A DNA stretch of 64,000 nucleotides from Bacillus inaquosorum KCTC 13429 (GCF_000332645.1 NZ_AMXN01000003.1:310001-374000), one strand, 5' to 3'. Positions 37,880 to 49,354 are shown, counted from the stretch's first letter. Numbers and translations are program-made. Notes: generated from the letters alone by a model not told the origin.

Positions 37880-39955
37880 CTACTTCTGTGGTTCTTCCTT
37901 ATAATCGCATTCCACGCATTGGACTTGTATGCCTTTTTTGAGTTTTTTCTCGACAAGCATTTTTCCGCATTTCGGGCATTTCCGTTCAATTGGTTTGTCC
38001 CAGGAAACGAATTCACAGTCCGGATAACGGTCACAGCCGTAAAAAACCCGTTTCTTTTTCGATTTTCGCTCCACAATATTTCCTTCACCGCAGCTCGGGC
38101 ACTTTACGCCGATTTGTTTCACAATCGGTTTTGTGTTCCGGCAGTCCGGGAAGTTGGAACACGCTAAGAATTTACCGTACCGACCCATTTTATATACCAT
38201 TGGAGAACTGCACAATTCACAATCTTCTCCTGCATATTCCGGTTCGATTTCAACTTCCTTCATTTCCGCTTCTGCTTTTTTGACCCGTTTTTCAAAATCG
38301 GTATAGAAATTATCAATAATCTTAACCCATTCGGTATTGCCTTCTTCAACATGATCAAGGTCTTTTTCCATTTTCGCTGTAAACTCAACGTTAATAATTT
38401 CAGGGAAAAATTCCATGATCAAGTCAAGGACGATCTGTCCCAGTTCAGTCGGAACAAAGCGTTTATTATCCAAACCCACGTAGCCGCGCCGCTGAATGGT
38501 ATCAAGCGTCGGAGCATATGTGGAAGGACGGCCGATACCGAGTTCTTCAAGGGTTTTAACGAGTCGTGCCTCAGTATAGCGCGGAGGCGGCTGGGTAAAA
38601 TGCTGCTCCGGTTCTATATCTTTTTTTAATACCGTGTCGCCTTCTTGTAAGTCAGGCAGCATCCGGTCTTTTTCTTCCATTTGGTCGTCTTTTCCTTCAA
38701 CATACACCTTCATAAACCCGGAAAACTTGACTTTACTTCCATTTGCACGAAATGTCAAACCATTGTTTGTCAGGTCAACACTCATTGTATCGAGAACAGC
38801 AGGTGCCATTTGGCTGGCAACAAAGCGCTCCCAAATTAATTTATACAATCTCATTTGATCTCTGCCAAGTACTGCTTTTAATTCACTTGGTTTTCTGAGA
38901 ACTGATGTCGGGCGGATTGCTTCGTGAGCGTCCTGAGCATTTTCATTCTTTTTCGCAGGCTTTCGTTTGCCGCCTAAGAACTCTTTGCCGTATGCCTGAT
39001 CAATAAATGCAGCTGCTTCATCAACCGCCGTATTTGAAATACGGGTTGAATCCGTTCTCATATACGTGATCAGACCGACAGTTCCTTCTCTTCCAAGATC
39101 GATTCCTTCATATAATTGCTGTGCAATCATCATCGTTTTCTTCGCTCTGAAATTGAGCTTACGCGCAGCTTCCTGCTGCAGGGTGGAAGTTGTAAAAGGC
39201 AAGGCCGGATTACGTTTGCGTTCCTTTTTCGTTACTTTTTCAACTGTATATTTATTGCCTTTGAGCTGAGAAAGAATGTCTTTTACGTCGGCTTCACTTT
39301 TTAAAGGAAGTTTTTTGCCGTTTTTTCCGAAAAAGCTCGCTTCGAACGTTTCCTGTCCTTTCAAGAACGTACCGTCAATTGTCCAATATTCCTCTGGCTT
39401 AAAGTCGTTAATCTCTTTTTCACGATCAATAATCAAGCGGAGGGCAACGGATTGTACGCGGCCTGCACTAAGGCCTTTTTTGACCTTTTTCCATAAGATT
39501 GGACTGATTTTATATCCGACAAGCCTGTCTAAAATACGTCTCGCCTGCTGTGCATCCACTAAATCCATATTGATCATGCGAGGATGCTTAAACGATTCCT
39601 TAATGGCGTCTTTTGTAATTTCGTTAAACACCACACGGCAGTCTGAATTGAGATCTAAATCAAGGCTGTGTGCCAAGTGCCATGCAATCGCTTCCCCTTC
39701 TCTGTCGGGGTCGGCTGCGAGATACACTTTTTTGGCTTTTTTCGCAGCCGTTTTCAGCTCTTTTAATACCGGCCCTTTACCTCGAATGGTAATGTATTTC
39801 GGCTCAAAATTCTGTTCTATGTCAACTCCCATTTGACTTTTTGGAAGATCCCGGACATGTCCCATTGATGCTTTTACTTTATATTTTTTACCTAAGTAAC
39901 GTTCAATCGTTTTCGCCTTAGCGGGCGATTCCACGATGACTAGATAATCAGACAT
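37880..39955 (-). CDS. topA: DNA topoisomerase I
   Basis: Relaxes negative supercoils. The 691 residues have the TOPRIM domain ([18 protein letters not shown] near 3-20, [15 protein letters not shown] near 80-94) and the active-site Tyr in [12 protein letters not shown] (about 300). Three C-terminal four-Cys zinc fingers begin [16 protein letters not shown] and [11 protein letters not shown] at 39955 is preferred: GGGGG lies six bases before it, while an ATG two codons earlier touches the Shine-Dalgarno. Confidence 0.97.
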   Translation of the reverse strand: MSDYLVIVESPAKAKTIERYLGKKYKVKASMGHVRDLPKSQMGVDIEQNFEPKYITIRGKGPVLKELKTAAKKAKKVYLAADPDREGEAIAWHLAHSLDLDLNSDCRVVFNEITKDAIKESFKHPRMINMDLVDAQQARRILDRLVGYKISPILWKKVKKGLSAGRVQSVALRLIIDREKEINDFKPEEYWTIDGTFLKGQETFEASFFGKNGKKLPLKSEADVKDILSQLKGNKYTVEKVTKKERKRNPALPFTTSTLQQEAARKLNFRAKKTMMIAQQLYEGIDLGREGTVGLITYMRTDSTRISNTAVDEAAAFIDQAYGKEFLGGKRKPAKKNENAQDAHEAIRPTSVLRKPSELKAVLGRDQMRLYKLIWERFVASQMAPAVLDTMSVDLTNNGLTFRANGSKVKFSGFMKVYVEGKDDQMEEKDRMLPDLQEGDTVLKKDIEPEQHFTQPPPRYTEARLVKTLEELGIGRPSTYAPTLDTIQRRGYVGLDNKRFVPTELGQIVLDLIMEFFPEIINVEFTAKMEKDLDHVEEGNTEWVKIIDNFYTDFEKRVKKAEAEMKEVEIEPEYAGEDCELCSSPMVYKMGRYGKFLACSNFPDCRNTKPIVKQIGVKCPSCGEGNIVERKSKKKRVFYGCDRYPDCEFVSWDKPIERKCPKCGKMLVEKKLKKGIQVQCVECDYKEEPQK

Positions 39956-40102
39956 TTTCATCCCCCTCAAGAGGTGTTCTCTCTCTTCAAGTATTTCAAT
40001 TTTGTTTTTGCAGCTGTCTTTATTTGGCTTTCAACATTTCATTCTTTATGATGAACGTCATTATTTAAATAGAAAACAATATGCAACTTTAAATCCTCAC
40101 TA

Positions 40103-40131
40103 TTATTAAATATTACAATGCCGTTTGTCAA
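40103..40131 (-). promoter_or_regulatory. Candidate sigma-A promoter for topA
   Basis: The perfect -35 TTGACA (40126-40131) and TAATAA (40103-40108) are spaced 17. They sit in the 184-base gap between dprA and topA, leaving a leader of about 140 bases. Confidence 0.6.
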
Positions 40132-40139
40132 ACGATAAT

Positions 40140-41033
40140 TCAAAAGGGTTCCGTATATTGAACGTTTCTCTCAGGAAGCTCCTCGAAAATATCATCTGCT
40201 GACCATATGGCTTTAGCCCCCTGCTGGATTAGTTTTATAGGACCTCCGGCGTAAGGATCAAATAATGAACCGGGTACGGCAAAAACTTCTCTCCCTTGTT
40301 CCATTGCTTGGTCTGCAGTAATCAGCGAACCGCTTTTTTCTTTGCCCTGCACGACAATAATGCCTTCACTTAATCCGCTGATGATACGGTTTCTCATAGG
40401 GAAATGCCATTTTTGGGGTTTGGTTGCTGGTGGATGCTCTGACAGAAGGATATGGTGTTTAGCCATGTGATCTGCTAACTGAAGGTTTTCCCGGGGATAA
40501 ATGTGCTGAAATCCGCCTGCAATGACGCCGATTGTCCGCCCCTTCGCCTTAATACTTGCAGCATGGGACATTCCGTCTATCCCAGACGCCAGTCCGCTGA
40601 CAATCACCCAATCTTTACGGCAAAGCTCTTTTGTAAGATGATTGACAACTTGTATACCATACGCTGTTGGATTTCTTGTACCTACAATTCCAATTTTCCT
40701 CCCTTTAGAAAGAAGGGTCATATCACCCTTTGCAAACAGGACAGCGGGGGGATCATAAATGGTTTTCAGCCAGAAAGGATATTGCTTTGAAGAAATCGGG
40801 ATGATGTTAATGCCTTGCTCATGGTAAGCAGCAAGTACACGCTGAAGTTTTGGGTAATATTCTTCTATTTTGTTTTTTAATGCAGCTGCCTTTACTTTAC
40901 CGCGAGTAACAGTTTCGAACACGGATGATGTCAGCGACATAGACGGATCAGCTTTCCACCATTTTAATAGAAGGGATGGGGATAATAATTGATTGATTCT
41001 GCAAATCATTAAACAGGCAGCGGCCTGATCCAA
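40140..41033 (-). CDS. dprA: DNA processing protein DprA (Smf)
   Basis: Loads RecA on incoming single-stranded DNA during natural transformation. The 297 residues have a Rossmann core with KIGIVGTRNPTAYGIQVV, VIVSGLASGIDGMSHAASI (about 140-158), and GREVFAVPGSLFDPYAGG. TTG at 41033 has AAAGGAGG eight bases upstream. A terminator ends sucD just before it and I see no promoter in the 30 bases between, so it may depend on readthrough or on a ComK site elsewhere. Confidence 0.95.
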   Translation of the reverse strand: MDQAAACLMICRINQLLSPSLLLKWWKADPSMSLTSSVFETVTRGKVKAAALKNKIEEYYPKLQRVLAAYHEQGINIIPISSKQYPFWLKTIYDPPAVLFAKGDMTLLSKGRKIGIVGTRNPTAYGIQVVNHLTKELCRKDWVIVSGLASGIDGMSHAASIKAKGRTIGVIAGGFQHIYPRENLQLADHMAKHHILLSEHPPATKPQKWHFPMRNRIISGLSEGIIVVQGKEKSGSLITADQAMEQGREVFAVPGSLFDPYAGGPIKLIQQGAKAIWSADDIFEELPERNVQYTEPF

Positions 41034-41063
41034 TATATTTACCTCCTTTTGACAGAAAAAGCA

Positions 41064-41086
41064 GGAACAGCCTTGACGGCTGTCCC
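41064..41086 (-). terminator. Intrinsic terminator after sucD
   Basis: GGGACAGCC with GGCTGTTCC (9 bp, one G-U pair, 5-base loop) is followed by a U-rich run. It closes the sucC-sucD unit. Confidence 0.8.
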
Positions 41087-41093
41087 TTCTTTA

Positions 41094-41996
41094 TTAATGC
41101 GTTTTGCAAGTTTCGAACAAATTCTTTTCTTTCAGCACCTTAATTAAGGTTTCACCCATTACAGAAGGTGTCTCTGCAACTTCGATTCCGCATGCATTAA
41201 GGGTTTTGATTTTTTCATCAGCTGTGCCTTTTCCGCCGGAAATAATGGCTCCTGCATGCCCCATGCGCTTCCCTGGTGGTGCTGTTTTCCCGCCGATAAA
41301 GCCGACTACCGGTTTTGTCATGTTAGCTTTTACCCACTCTGCCGCTTCCTCTTCGGCAGTACCGCCGATTTCGCCAATCATGATGACAGCGTGTGTATCA
41401 GGATCTTCGTTAAACGCTTTTAAAACGTCAATAAAGTTTGTTCCATTTACAGGGTCGCCGCCGATTCCAACAGCTGTAGATTGTCCTACACCCGCTTCTG
41501 ACAGCTGGTGCACCGCTTCGTATGTTAAAGTTCCTGAACGCGATACAACGCCTACATGACCCTTTTTATGGATATATCCAGGCATAATGCCGATTTTACA
41601 TTCTTCAGGCGTGATGACACCAGGGCAGTTCGGCCCTATCAGTCTCGTTTTCTTGCCTTCCATGAAGCGTTTGACCTTCACCATATCCAAAACCGGAATA
41701 TGCTCAGTGATGCAAATCACGAGATCAAGCTCCGCATCTACCGCTTCCATAATCGCATCTGCTGCAAACGGTGCCGGCACATATATAACAGACGCGTTAG
41801 CGCCGGTCGTTTGGACGGCTTCAGCCACTGTATTAAATACAGGAACACCTTCCGCTTCAGTTCCGCCTTTTCCAGGTGTTACACCGCCTACGATATTTGT
41901 GCCGTATTCGAGCATCTGCTTCGTATGAAATAAAGCTGTAGAACCTGTAATCCCTTGCACAATAACTCTTGTATCTTTATTAATAAAAACACTCAT
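41094..41996 (-). CDS. sucD: Succinyl-CoA synthetase alpha subunit
   Basis: TCA-cycle enzyme making succinate and a nucleoside triphosphate from succinyl-CoA. The 300 residues have the CoA-binding Rossmann fold with [18 protein letters not shown] (about 11-28), [20 protein letters not shown] and [11 protein letters not shown]. The phosphorylated His lies in GHAGAI near residue 247. It is 27 bases after sucC. Confidence 0.97.
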   Translation of the reverse strand: MSVFINKDTRVIVQGITGSTALFHTKQMLEYGTNIVGGVTPGKGGTEAEGVPVFNTVAEAVQTTGANASVIYVPAPFAADAIMEAVDAELDLVICITEHIPVLDMVKVKRFMEGKKTRLIGPNCPGVITPEECKIGIMPGYIHKKGHVGVVSRSGTLTYEAVHQLSEAGVGQSTAVGIGGDPVNGTNFIDVLKAFNEDPDTHAVIMIGEIGGTAEEEAAEWVKANMTKPVVGFIGGKTAPPGKRMGHAGAIISGGKGTADEKIKTLNACGIEVAETPSVMGETLIKVLKEKNLFETCKTH

Positions 41997-42023
41997 TATC
42001 TGGTCCCCTGCCTTTCATTCTTT

Positions 42024-43181
<1,158 letters not shown>

Positions 43182-43217
43182 TTCCCATCCTCCTAACTTA
43201 TGTAACAAAACTAAAAT

Positions 43218-43232
43218 AGACTGCGCTTTCAT
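43218..43232 (-). promoter_or_regulatory. cre-like CcpA site at the sucC transcription start
   Basis: ATGAAAGCGCAGTCT (minus strand) matches every fixed position of the published cre pattern WTGNAANCGNWNNCW. It abuts the predicted -10 of sucC, a usual place for CcpA repression. Glucose repression is inferred. Confidence 0.6.
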
Positions 43233-43260
43233 TCTATAATAATACTGGAAGAATTGTCTA
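43233..43260 (-). promoter_or_regulatory. Candidate sigma-A promoter for sucC-sucD
   Basis: TAGACA (43255-43260) and TATAGA (43233-43238) are spaced 16; shifting the -10 to TAGAAT gives 18. It lies about 55 bases before sucC in an AT-rich 173-base gap with no other gene. Confidence 0.45.
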
Positions 43261-43354
43261 GAGTTCGATGCAAAATCTTAAAATCCTTCTAAACATTCAA
43301 ACTTTTATTTTATTAAAAACATAAATTTCAAACAGAGGATGGGGAATATTTTAG

Positions 43355-43636
43355 CTATTTTTTGTTTTTTACGCTTTCGTCCAATCGGTAAATGAACGAA
43401 AAAATCTCAGCTACCGTTCCATAAAGAGCTTCCGGGATTTGATCATCTACAGTCAAATGGCGCATTAATTCGACAAGGGTCCGATCTTCTTGAATCGGGA
43501 CCCCTGCCTTTTTTGCTTCTTTGATAATGTTGTCGGCTACATGGCCCTTACCTGTCGCAATCACTTTCGGCGCCTTGTCTTTTTGTTCATCATAATGGAG
43601 AGCCACAGCTTTTCTGATCGGCATCTGCTCTTTCAT
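43355..43636 (-). CDS. ylqH: FlhB C-terminal-domain-like protein YlqH
   Basis: The 93-residue protein aligns by eye with the cytoplasmic tail of FlhB in this same window: AVALHYDEQKDKAPKVIATG compares with AIALKYDEEKMDAPYIVAKG. Both share a V.E.R.L...L pattern and a similar LAE..AY or VAEIFSFIY end. It has no membrane part and lacks the NPTH cleavage motif. It overlaps ylqG by four bases, so the pair is probably co-translated. Function is not established; a role like that of FlhB's tail is inference. Confidence 0.85.
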   Translation of the reverse strand: MKEQMPIRKAVALHYDEQKDKAPKVIATGKGHVADNIIKEAKKAGVPIQEDRTLVELMRHLTVDDQIPEALYGTVAEIFSFIYRLDESVKNKK

Positions 43637-45363
43637 ATTTTCACATCCACTTCCTGATCACTGATGCTTGTTATGTATTGATCGATTGCAGTCTTTTCTT
43701 CGGGGTGAATCCTTTTTTTAGCGTTTACCCCTGAAAGGCTGTACCCCATTTCCTTGAGGCCCTGTTTAAGCGTGGGCACCATCGGATCGATCGCAGCCTG
43801 AAGCTCGAAATCAGTCTCAATTGTAATGGTCATGACTTTTTGCTGTATCAAGCAGTCAACGACGGTTTCTTTTAACGTATCCAGCTGCAGTAAAAACAAA
43901 AGGCGGCAATGGGAAGGATCAAGCTTTCCATCCGCTTCTTTCTTACCTTTAAACAAAACAGTCATGTCCTGAGCCCCTGACTTCGAAAACAGCGGAAATG
44001 ACATCACAATTTGGCTGTATGAGGGGTGATCCTGCTGCATGAAAAGCTGACCGTTTAATTTATGAAAAAGCTGATCAGCTTCCTGTTTGACAGGCTCGGC
44101 TACCTCATGCGATGCTCTTGCGGCATGAAGAGCCAGCTTGATGGATTGTATATCGTCAGGTGTGACTGAGCTTCCTTGTTCAAATGCTTTAATAAATGCT
44201 AGCTCGTCCCTTGCGCCGATTGCCATTTTCACTTTGGATAAAAAAGAAAGGACATCTGCCTTATCCGCCAAACTAGGTGCTGTCTGCTGGGCAGCCTTTA
44301 AAAAAACTTCGGCTTCCTGATCTGTTACTCGCGCCTCCTGTAAAACAGCTGAAGCTGCAGGTGACTTACCATCACCCGATAAAGCAGCCGCTTTAATCCA
44401 ATTTGCTGCTTCTTTCACAATTTGAAGACTGTTTTTTTCAGCAGATTCCGTCAGCTTTGTCAGCAGCTGGCGGGCTTCTTTGATTGGAATGTCTGCTGCG
44501 TTTTTAATAGGCTCTTCTTGTATGCTTCTCTGTTCCGCTGTGTGGTTTACAGGCGGCAAATTGGCCTTTACGGGGGAGCCGGCTGGTGTGCTAAGCTCCC
44601 TGTTTCCAGCTGTATTGCCTGAAGAAGGTGCTTTTGTATTGTCCGTTAAAGAAATAAGCTTTTCGATCAGACGTTCTGCATGGATTTCGATTTCACTATT
44701 AAAAAGTGCCGTAACTGCTTCTTTCAGTTTTGCCATCATCTGGCTCTGCTGAGGGCTTTGGCTGATTGCCTGAAGCAGCTGGGATACGTGCTGATGCAGC
44801 GGAACAGGTGATTTTATAGCATGAACACCACTCAACACCTCGGGGTGAATGGGAAGATCACGTTTTAAGGCGAACAGAACCGTTTCAATCGCTTTTTTTG
44901 TGTCTTGCGCAGGCAGCGTATCCATCCAGCGGACAGCCGTTTTGATATCATTTTCTGTTACAGGTGTTTTGCTCTTCAGCATTGCTCCTGTCATCATGAG
45001 AGCAGTGTTTGACGGTTTCACTGATATGGCATTTAAAAGCTTGCCAGCTGCATCCTGAATGGTTTTTGGATTTTGGTCAAAGCTTTGAACGACCTGAAGA
45101 CGGCCTGTCTGTTCTGTCGTTTTCTTTTCGTAGGAAAACCAATAGTACGCCTGAGGACGAAGCTGGGTTTCAAGTTTTCCCTGGACAGTTTGATTGCCGA
45201 CTTGGATCAGTGCATGCTGTTCACCTAATAAACGAAGCACTTTTCCTAAAAGGAGACGCTTCTCCCCGTTTAGCGCTTCGCTGGCATTTGATGTTTGCTG
45301 CGGGATTGCTGTATTTCCCAAAAGGTGCTGCAGCGCCTTTTGCACATCATTTCGTATATTCAT
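43633..45363 (-). CDS. ylqG: FliK-like hypothetical protein YlqG
   Basis: The 576 residues are rich in Ala, Gln, Lys and helix-forming sequence with an Asn/Ser/Pro stretch near 240-285. Near 455-545 a conserved-looking domain has beta strands (MTVLFKGKKEADGKLDPSHC), then LDTLKETVVDCLIQQKVMTI and LKQGLKEMGYSLSGVNAKKR. That domain resembles the FliK C-terminal hook domain in strand-helix order. I infer the resemblance from layout; it is not a computed match. It is co-transcribed with ylqH. Confidence 0.75.
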   Translation of the reverse strand: MNIRNDVQKALQHLLGNTAIPQQTSNASEALNGEKRLLLGKVLRLLGEQHALIQVGNQTVQGKLETQLRPQAYYWFSYEKKTTEQTGRLQVVQSFDQNPKTIQDAAGKLLNAISVKPSNTALMMTGAMLKSKTPVTENDIKTAVRWMDTLPAQDTKKAIETVLFALKRDLPIHPEVLSGVHAIKSPVPLHQHVSQLLQAISQSPQQSQMMAKLKEAVTALFNSEIEIHAERLIEKLISLTDNTKAPSSGNTAGNRELSTPAGSPVKANLPPVNHTAEQRSIQEEPIKNAADIPIKEARQLLTKLTESAEKNSLQIVKEAANWIKAAALSGDGKSPAASAVLQEARVTDQEAEVFLKAAQQTAPSLADKADVLSFLSKVKMAIGARDELAFIKAFEQGSSVTPDDIQSIKLALHAARASHEVAEPVKQEADQLFHKLNGQLFMQQDHPSYSQIVMSFPLFSKSGAQDMTVLFKGKKEADGKLDPSHCRLLFLLQLDTLKETVVDCLIQQKVMTITIETDFELQAAIDPMVPTLKQGLKEMGYSLSGVNAKKRIHPEEKTAIDQYITSISDQEVDVKI

Positions 45364-45392
45364 TTAAAAAAGGTGCCTCCTTGTCCATTGGT

Positions 45393-46160
45393 TTATCTGA
45401 AAGATTGAACAGGAGCGAAAGTTTTGCGGTGCAATTCAGTTGGGCCGTATGCGGCAAGAGCTTCGAGATGCTCTTTTGTCCCATAGCCTTTATTTTTTTC
45501 AAAGCCGTACATGGGATAAGTTTCGGCATAGGCGCTCATCATCCGGTCTCTTGTGACTTTCGCGATACACGCACCTGCCGCAATAGACACACTTTTGGCA
45601 TCACCTTTTATAATTGACGACTGAGCCGTGTCGAGCGGCAGCGTCATTGCGTCAACAAGCAAATAATCAGGTGTATCTGACAAATCGTGTATCGCTTTCA
45701 CCATTGCCATCTTTGAAGCTTCATATATATTGATTTCATCAATGACAGAGGCTTCTACAATCCCTATTCCGACCGCCAATGCTTCTTTCATAATAAGCTC
45801 GTAATATTCCTCACGCTTTTTTTCTGAAAGCTTTTTGGAGTCTGTCAGCCCAAGCATTTCACATTCCTCTGGAAGGATAACTGCGCTGGCGACCACAGGT
45901 CCTGCCAATGGCCCCCGGCCGACCTCGTCAACACCTGCAATCAAGCGAAATCCTTTGTTTCTTGCCAGCCTTTCATAGGAAGTCATATTCACCCATTGTT
46001 CTTTCAGCGCTTTTTCTTTCGCCTGCTTTTTAAGCCATTGCTCTACAAGCGTTTGAACGCTTTTTCTCGGGTCGTTTTCGCATTGGGCAAGAAATGGGTC
46101 TTGTTCATCCCTCACTTGCTGCAAACGGTCTTTAATGTCCTTTACGGTTAATGTATTCAC
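45393..46160 (-). CDS. rnhB: Ribonuclease HII
   Basis: Manganese/magnesium-dependent nuclease that removes ribonucleotides in DNA. The 255 residues carry GVDEVGRGPLAGPVVASAV with Asp78 and Glu79 at the active site. LLVDAMTLPLDTAQ and KGDAKSVSIAAGACIAKVTRD give further acidic residues. GTG at 46160 is used because it gives the usual length; the frame continues upstream to 46286 but overlaps rbgA. It precedes ylqG. Confidence 0.95.
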   Translation of the reverse strand: MNTLTVKDIKDRLQQVRDEQDPFLAQCENDPRKSVQTLVEQWLKKQAKEKALKEQWVNMTSYERLARNKGFRLIAGVDEVGRGPLAGPVVASAVILPEECEMLGLTDSKKLSEKKREEYYELIMKEALAVGIGIVEASVIDEINIYEASKMAMVKAIHDLSDTPDYLLVDAMTLPLDTAQSSIIKGDAKSVSIAAGACIAKVTRDRMMSAYAETYPMYGFEKNKGYGTKEHLEALAAYGPTELHRKTFAPVQSFR

Positions 46161-46230
46161 TTTCTCTTCTCCCTTACTGTATGTATCGGTTCGGTCAGGA
46201 AAAAATAAAGACCCGCATTTCTGCGCGCCT

Positions 46231-47079
46231 TTACATAGTCGGCTGTTCAAATGACAGCCTGCCGAACTTTTCAGTGCGGATATCACGAATGATGACTTCA
46301 GTCGTTTTATCGTAGTTAATGAGCCCTCCGCTCATGAGACAGCCGCGCTTTTCACCAATTGCATCAAACAGTTCCGCAATGTCCTCTGGGATCTCATCAA
46401 GGCCGTAACGCTCTTTAAGCCGTTCAGGATAGTGTTCTTCGAGAAAACGAAGACCAAACACGGCCACATCCTGCAGGTTGATAATCGAGTCTTTAATAGC
46501 CCCGGTGACTGCGAGTCTCAAGCCGACAAGCTCGTCCTGAAATTTAGGCCATAAAATCCCCGGTGTATCTAAGAGCTCTAATTCTTTTCCGACTTTGACC
46601 CACTGCTGAGATGTCGTAATACCAGGTCTGTCCCCCGTTTTCGCTATGTTTTTCTTTGCTAGCCGGTTGATGAGCGTTGATTTTCCGACGTTTGGAATGC
46701 CGATAATCAAAGCGCGAATTGCTCTCGGCTTCACACCTTTCGCCCTCATCCGGTCAAATTTTTCTTGGAGAATCTCTTTCGATGCCGGCACAATTTGATT
46801 TAAGCCTTGTCCGTTCACTGAGTTAATGGACAGAGAGCGGATACCCTCTTTCTCAAAGTGCTCTTTCCATTGCTGTGTAACTGCCGCATCTGCTTTGTCA
46901 GCCTTGTTTAACAGCATAATTCGCGGCTTATTTTTTAGAATGTCTTCAATCATTGGATTTCTTGATGACATTGGAATTCTGGCATCTACCAATTCATATA
47001 CAATATCGATTAATTTTAGTTTTTCGGTTACTTCCCTTCTTGCCTTTGCCATATGGCCCGGGAACCATTGAATTGTCAT
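46231..47079 (-). CDS. rbgA: Ribosome biogenesis GTPase RbgA (YlqF)
   Basis: Circularly permuted GTPase needed for late 50S assembly. In the 282 residues the G4 motif LLNKADKAD (about 55-63) comes before G1 [17 protein letters not shown] (about 126-142) and G3 [11 protein letters not shown], the permuted order. The C-terminus has an ANTAR-like helical domain. It starts after the rplS terminator with its own promoter and leads to rnhB. Confidence 0.96.
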   Translation of the reverse strand: MTIQWFPGHMAKARREVTEKLKLIDIVYELVDARIPMSSRNPMIEDILKNKPRIMLLNKADKADAAVTQQWKEHFEKEGIRSLSINSVNGQGLNQIVPASKEILQEKFDRMRAKGVKPRAIRALIIGIPNVGKSTLINRLAKKNIAKTGDRPGITTSQQWVKVGKELELLDTPGILWPKFQDELVGLRLAVTGAIKDSIINLQDVAVFGLRFLEEHYPERLKERYGLDEIPEDIAELFDAIGEKRGCLMSGGLINYDKTTEVIIRDIRTEKFGRLSFEQPTM

Positions 47080-47138
47080 GTGACACGAACACCGCCTTTA
47101 TCTCTTCAGTATGTAAGATTCTTTGTTGTCCTTTATGT

Positions 47139-47167
47139 ATTTTACGATGCCTGTCCGGCATTTTCAA
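47139..47167 (-). promoter_or_regulatory. Candidate sigma-A promoter for rbgA
   Basis: TTGAAA (47162-47167) and TAAAAT (47139-47144) have a 17-base spacer. They lie between the rplS terminator and the rbgA start. Confidence 0.6.
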
Positions 47168-47180
47168 ATTCTGTATAAAA

Positions 47181-47210
47181 AAAGAGCTTGTTACAGGTAA
47201 CAAGCTCTTT
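47181..47210 (-). terminator. Intrinsic terminator after rplS
   Basis: AAAGAGCTTGTTAC pairs perfectly with GTAACAAGCTCTTT around a very small loop, followed by UUUU. It lies about 14 bases after the rplS stop. Confidence 0.88.
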
Positions 47211-47223
47211 TCGTTCGTTATCA

Positions 47224-47668
<445 letters not shown>

Positions 47669-47675
47669 AAGTAGT

Positions 47676-47704
47676 ATCTTATCACAATTTCATAGCCTAT
47701 GCAA
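47676..47704 (-). promoter_or_regulatory. Candidate sigma-A promoter for rplS
   Basis: TTGCAT (47699-47704) and TAAGAT (47676-47681), spacer 17, begin right after the trmD stop. The start site would fall at the head of the L19 leader. Confidence 0.65.
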
Positions 47705-47710
47705 TAAAAT

Positions 47711-48442
47711 CTATTCTTTTTCCCATTCAGAAATCCATTTTCTTTGCTGCTCTGTAAGCGGATAGTCTTTCAAAAGATCAGGACGTCTTACATAGGTCCT
47801 TCTGATCGATTCTTTATTCCGCCATTCTTTGATTTTTGCATGGTTTCCTGATAGAAGTGTTTCAGGCACTTTTAAACCTTTATAATCTGCCGGTCTTGTA
47901 TAATGCGGGTGCTCTAAGAGACCGGTGCTGAATGAATCCTCAATATGGGAAGCTTCTTTGCCCAGCACACCCGGAAGCAGTCTGACGACACTGTCTGCAA
48001 TCATCATTGCAGGAAGCTCGCCGCCTGTCAGAACAAAATCGCCAATTGATATTTCATCCGTCACCAGATGCTCTCGAATGCGTTCATCATATCCTTCATA
48101 ATGGCCGCAAATGAACAGCAAATGCTCTTCCTTTGCTAATTGTTCGGCTTTTTTTTGGGTAAAACGCTCACCTTGCGGGCATACGAGGATGATACGCGGA
48201 GCAGCTGCTGCCTTTGATGTCAGATCCTCGACCGCGTCAAAAACAGGCTGAGGCTTGAGAACCATGCCTGCGCCGCCGCCATAAGGATAATCATCAACAG
48301 TATTGTGCTTGTTATCAGAATACTCCCGGAAATTCACAACCTGAAACTGCACCGCATCTTTTTCCTGGGCTTTTTGAAGAATCGATGAACCGAGCACACC
48401 TTCAAACATTTCGGGAAACAGCGTCAAAAAGTCGATTTTCAT
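47711..48442 (-). CDS. trmD: tRNA (guanine-37-N1) methyltransferase
   Basis: SPOUT-fold enzyme that makes m1G37 and prevents +1 frameshifting. The 243 residues have the knot motifs [13 protein letters not shown] and [20 protein letters not shown] (about 110-150), plus the [15 protein letters not shown] stretch near 50-65. It overlaps rimM by four bases (ATGA). Confidence 0.97.
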   Translation of the reverse strand: MKIDFLTLFPEMFEGVLGSSILQKAQEKDAVQFQVVNFREYSDNKHNTVDDYPYGGGAGMVLKPQPVFDAVEDLTSKAAAAPRIILVCPQGERFTQKKAEQLAKEEHLLFICGHYEGYDERIREHLVTDEISIGDFVLTGGELPAMMIADSVVRLLPGVLGKEASHIEDSFSTGLLEHPHYTRPADYKGLKVPETLLSGNHAKIKEWRNKESIRRTYVRRPDLLKDYPLTEQQRKWISEWEKE

Positions 48443-48963
48443 TCGTCTATTAACCCTTCCATGAGTTCAATCTCAATTTTCTTTTCGCTGACATCGATAT
48501 GCTTGACCACTGATTCAATGTAAGGAATCAGTGCGTCTTTTTTCCCTTTTCGCGCGACGACCCATACATCATTAGCTCCAGGCGTCAAAATTTCTTTGAT
48601 ATTTCCGATTAGTTCGCCGTCTTCTGTAAATACTTCGCACCCAATAATTTCGTGGAAATAAAACTCTCCCTCATTCAGCTCTCCTAAATCCTCTTCAGGA
48701 ACTTTAATGATTGCGTTTTTCAGTTCCTCTACTTCATTCAGGCTTTGTCTTTCTTTAAACTGCAGCAGATGAAATTGCTTATGCAGTCTGTGCGTGTTTA
48801 CCGTTACTTCCACGGGTTCGTTACGTCCGTCCATAAACAAATACAGCGTGTTGCCCGGCTTGTACCGTTCTTCGGCAAAATCTGTTTTCGAAATCACCCG
48901 AACTTCGCCTTTGATTCCGTGGGTATTTACGATTTTGCCTACATTAAACCATCGCGTTGTCAT
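48439..48963 (-). CDS. rimM: 16S rRNA processing protein RimM
   Basis: Assists 30S head maturation and binds S19. The 174 residues have RimM N-domain [17 protein letters not shown] (about 7-23) and a C-terminal PRC-barrel with [14 protein letters not shown] and [14 protein letters not shown]. The start at 48963 has usual spacing; eight extra residues are possible upstream. Confidence 0.96.
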   Translation of the reverse strand: MTTRWFNVGKIVNTHGIKGEVRVISKTDFAEERYKPGNTLYLFMDGRNEPVEVTVNTHRLHKQFHLLQFKERQSLNEVEELKNAIIKVPEEDLGELNEGEFYFHEIIGCEVFTEDGELIGNIKEILTPGANDVWVVARKGKKDALIPYIESVVKHIDVSEKKIEIELMEGLIDE

Positions 48964-48967
48964 ATGA

Positions 48968-49354
48968 TCACCTCTGGCGAATTTCAATTACTTTTCCGTC
49001 TTTTATGACGATGGTGTTTGCTGCTGTTTTCTCCTGCCAGTCATCCCCGGCTTCAATTGTCAGCAGCGCATCGACTTCCTTTTCTTTCATCTCACTGCCG
49101 AGCGGCAATGTATGTACTTGACCGATTTGAAAATCGATTATTTTTATGTTATCTTTTCGCTTTTCTATTGCCTTTTTAAATTGTTCAATCATATCTGGGT
49201 TTTGCTGTTCTTTCTCATGTTTTCTAAGCTGAAAATAGAGCTGGCTGCATTCTCGTTCAAGCATTTGTTTCTTTTCGGCAAAAGAAGCTAAAAGCTTTTC
49301 TTTGCTGCGCTCGGTTAAGACTTGCATAACGGCTACACGGTGAATAATTTGCAT
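48968..49354 (-). CDS. ylqD: Conserved Bacillus protein YlqD
   Basis: A 128-residue protein with an N-terminal helical, Glu/Gln/Lys-rich coiled region (about 10-75) and a C-terminal beta-rich part with [17 protein letters not shown]. No enzyme motif is visible. It stands between khpA and rimM in the ribosome-maturation cluster, so a link to RNA or ribosome work is possible but unproven. Confidence 0.9.
   Translation of the reverse strand: MQIIHRVAVMQVLTERSKEKLLASFAEKKQMLERECSQLYFQLRKHEKEQQNPDMIEQFKKAIEKRKDNIKIIDFQIGQVHTLPLGSEMKEKEVDALLTIEAGDDWQEKTAANTIVIKDGKVIEIRQR

Noticed and set aside
39276-39836. Plus-strand open frame of about 185 codons opposite topA
   Set aside because: Antisense to the conserved TOPRIM and catalytic regions of topA; no Shine-Dalgarno or family pattern.
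45009-45617. Plus-strand open frame of about 200 codons opposite ylqG and rnhB
   Set aside because: It lies antisense to two genes with clear protein homology or coding pattern, has no good ribosome-binding site, and its translation has no recognisable motif.
46161-46286. Longer rnhB frame reaching into rbgA
   Set aside because: The added residues overlap the end of rbgA and are not part of RNase HII; GTG at 46160 gives the normal length.
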